DNA from: Chitinophagaceae bacterium
GTDB lineage: Bacteria; Bacteroidota; Bacteroidia; Chitinophagales; Chitinophagaceae
Length of the DNA stretch: 64,000 nucleotides
Direction of reading: 5' to 3'
Assembly (NCBI GenBank): GCA_016715365.1
Contig: JADKAM010000001.1
Location: forward strand, 62,001 to 126,000
Shown here piece after piece: positions 63,859 through 64,000 of this stretch (position 1 is the first letter of the stretch; the number at the start of each line of letters is the position of its first letter). A program made the position numbers and the translations under genes. The notes under the pieces were generated by a model. The model had not been told where the DNA came from. It saw only the letters and a list, made by a program, of their open reading frames with translations, and did no database searches.

Positions 63859-63866
63859 CAAATATA
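63859..63866 (-). promoter_or_regulatory. -7 element 4 nt before the pheS start
   Basis: Minus-strand TATATTTG (exact TAnnTTTG) then CAGC then ATG. If used, the pheS mRNA would be leaderless or nearly so, like the gene at 13593. Confidence 0.45.
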
Positions 63867-63974
63867 AGGAACTTGGGTTTTAAGGTCTAAATCCGGGCTT
63901 TGAAAATCAGTTGGGGCTTTATATAATATTTAACAACAGAAATTTTGAAACGGTTTCCCGGCACTATTATCTTC

Positions 63975-64000
63975 ATGTTTCAAATTTTTTATCCCAAACA
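63975..64000 (+). CDS. Possible start of a gene continuing beyond the window
   Basis: ATG 63975 begins MFQIFYPK and stays open to the edge (8 codons). It diverges from pheS. Too short to identify; it may be chance. Confidence 0.2.

Overview
The window reads as a chromosomal segment of a member of the Bacteroidota, most likely the Chitinophagaceae/Chitinophagales. The basis is the gene content: gliding/type IX secretion factors GldC, GldH and a PorG-like protein, two proteins with type IX C-terminal sorting domains, the lipoprotein-type TamL paired with TamB, the uppS-bamA-ompH-ompH-murI block, a DUF4290 protein next to murA, and YjjG-type HAD and BatD proteins. DNA signals agree: many genes have a TAnnTTTG -7 element, characteristic of Bacteroidota promoters, and Shine-Dalgarno sequences are mostly absent. 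The family-level placement is inference. Nearly all genes are core housekeeping or envelope genes. No insertion sequence, prophage, CRISPR array, tRNA or rRNA was recognised.

Layout. (1) 1-8.3 kb, minus strand: TamB, TamL and an AsmA-like protein that runs off the left edge, an envelope assembly operon. (2) 8.4-13.4 kb: a small unknown protein, an FMN-binding split-barrel protein, an AlkB-type hydroxylase without a visible rubredoxin, a secreted Xaa-Pro peptidase and serS. (3) 13.6-29.8 kb, almost all plus strand: periplasmic cyclophilin, gcvH, VanZ-like, DUF4290, murA (frameshifted), gmk, a CNNM/CorC protein, GT4 glycosyltransferase, gldC, yqeY, cvpA, an alpha/beta hydrolase, a CBS protein, a POTRA/beta-barrel protein, nadK and a histidine kinase/response regulator pair. 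(4) 29.8-41.6 kb: BatD, an SDR, YjjG, a tiny Cys/Lys-rich secreted protein, the phospholipid genes psd and cdsA with a CPBP protease, dusB, an ALDH-GPx operon, tadA and a mini sorting-domain protein. (5) 41.7-56.2 kb: sod, a CPBP protease, rpmH-rnpA-yidD, then the envelope block murI, ompH x2, bamA, uppS, a large secreted DUF4838-like protein, porG, gldH, yicC and a GNAT. (6) 56.7-64 kb: an LpxD-like acyltransferase, a CarboxypepD_reg-like protein, an epimerase, 3-hydroxybutyryl-CoA dehydrogenase, OmpA and lipocalin lipoproteins and pheS (frameshifted).

Much of the window serves the envelope. UppS, MurA, MurI and LpxD-like supply precursors. BamA, the two OmpH/Skp chaperones and TamL/TamB insert outer-membrane proteins. 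CdsA and Psd make phospholipid. PorG, GldH and GldC relate to type IX secretion and gliding, whose likely clients are the two sorting-domain proteins.

Most notable observations: (a) murA and pheS, both normally essential, are each broken by an apparent single-base loss in a 5-nt homopolymer, which suggests residual sequence error; (b) MurA has Asp instead of Cys at the fosfomycin-target position; (c) a 1047-residue secreted protein lies between porG and uppS; (d) the 528-bp gap at 56.2-56.7 kb holds two DnaA-box-like 9-mers and a foldable, terminator-ended segment that may be a small RNA; (e) there are two tiny secreted proteins, one Cys/Lys-rich and one that is almost only a type IX sorting domain. 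I found no clearly new multi-gene system.
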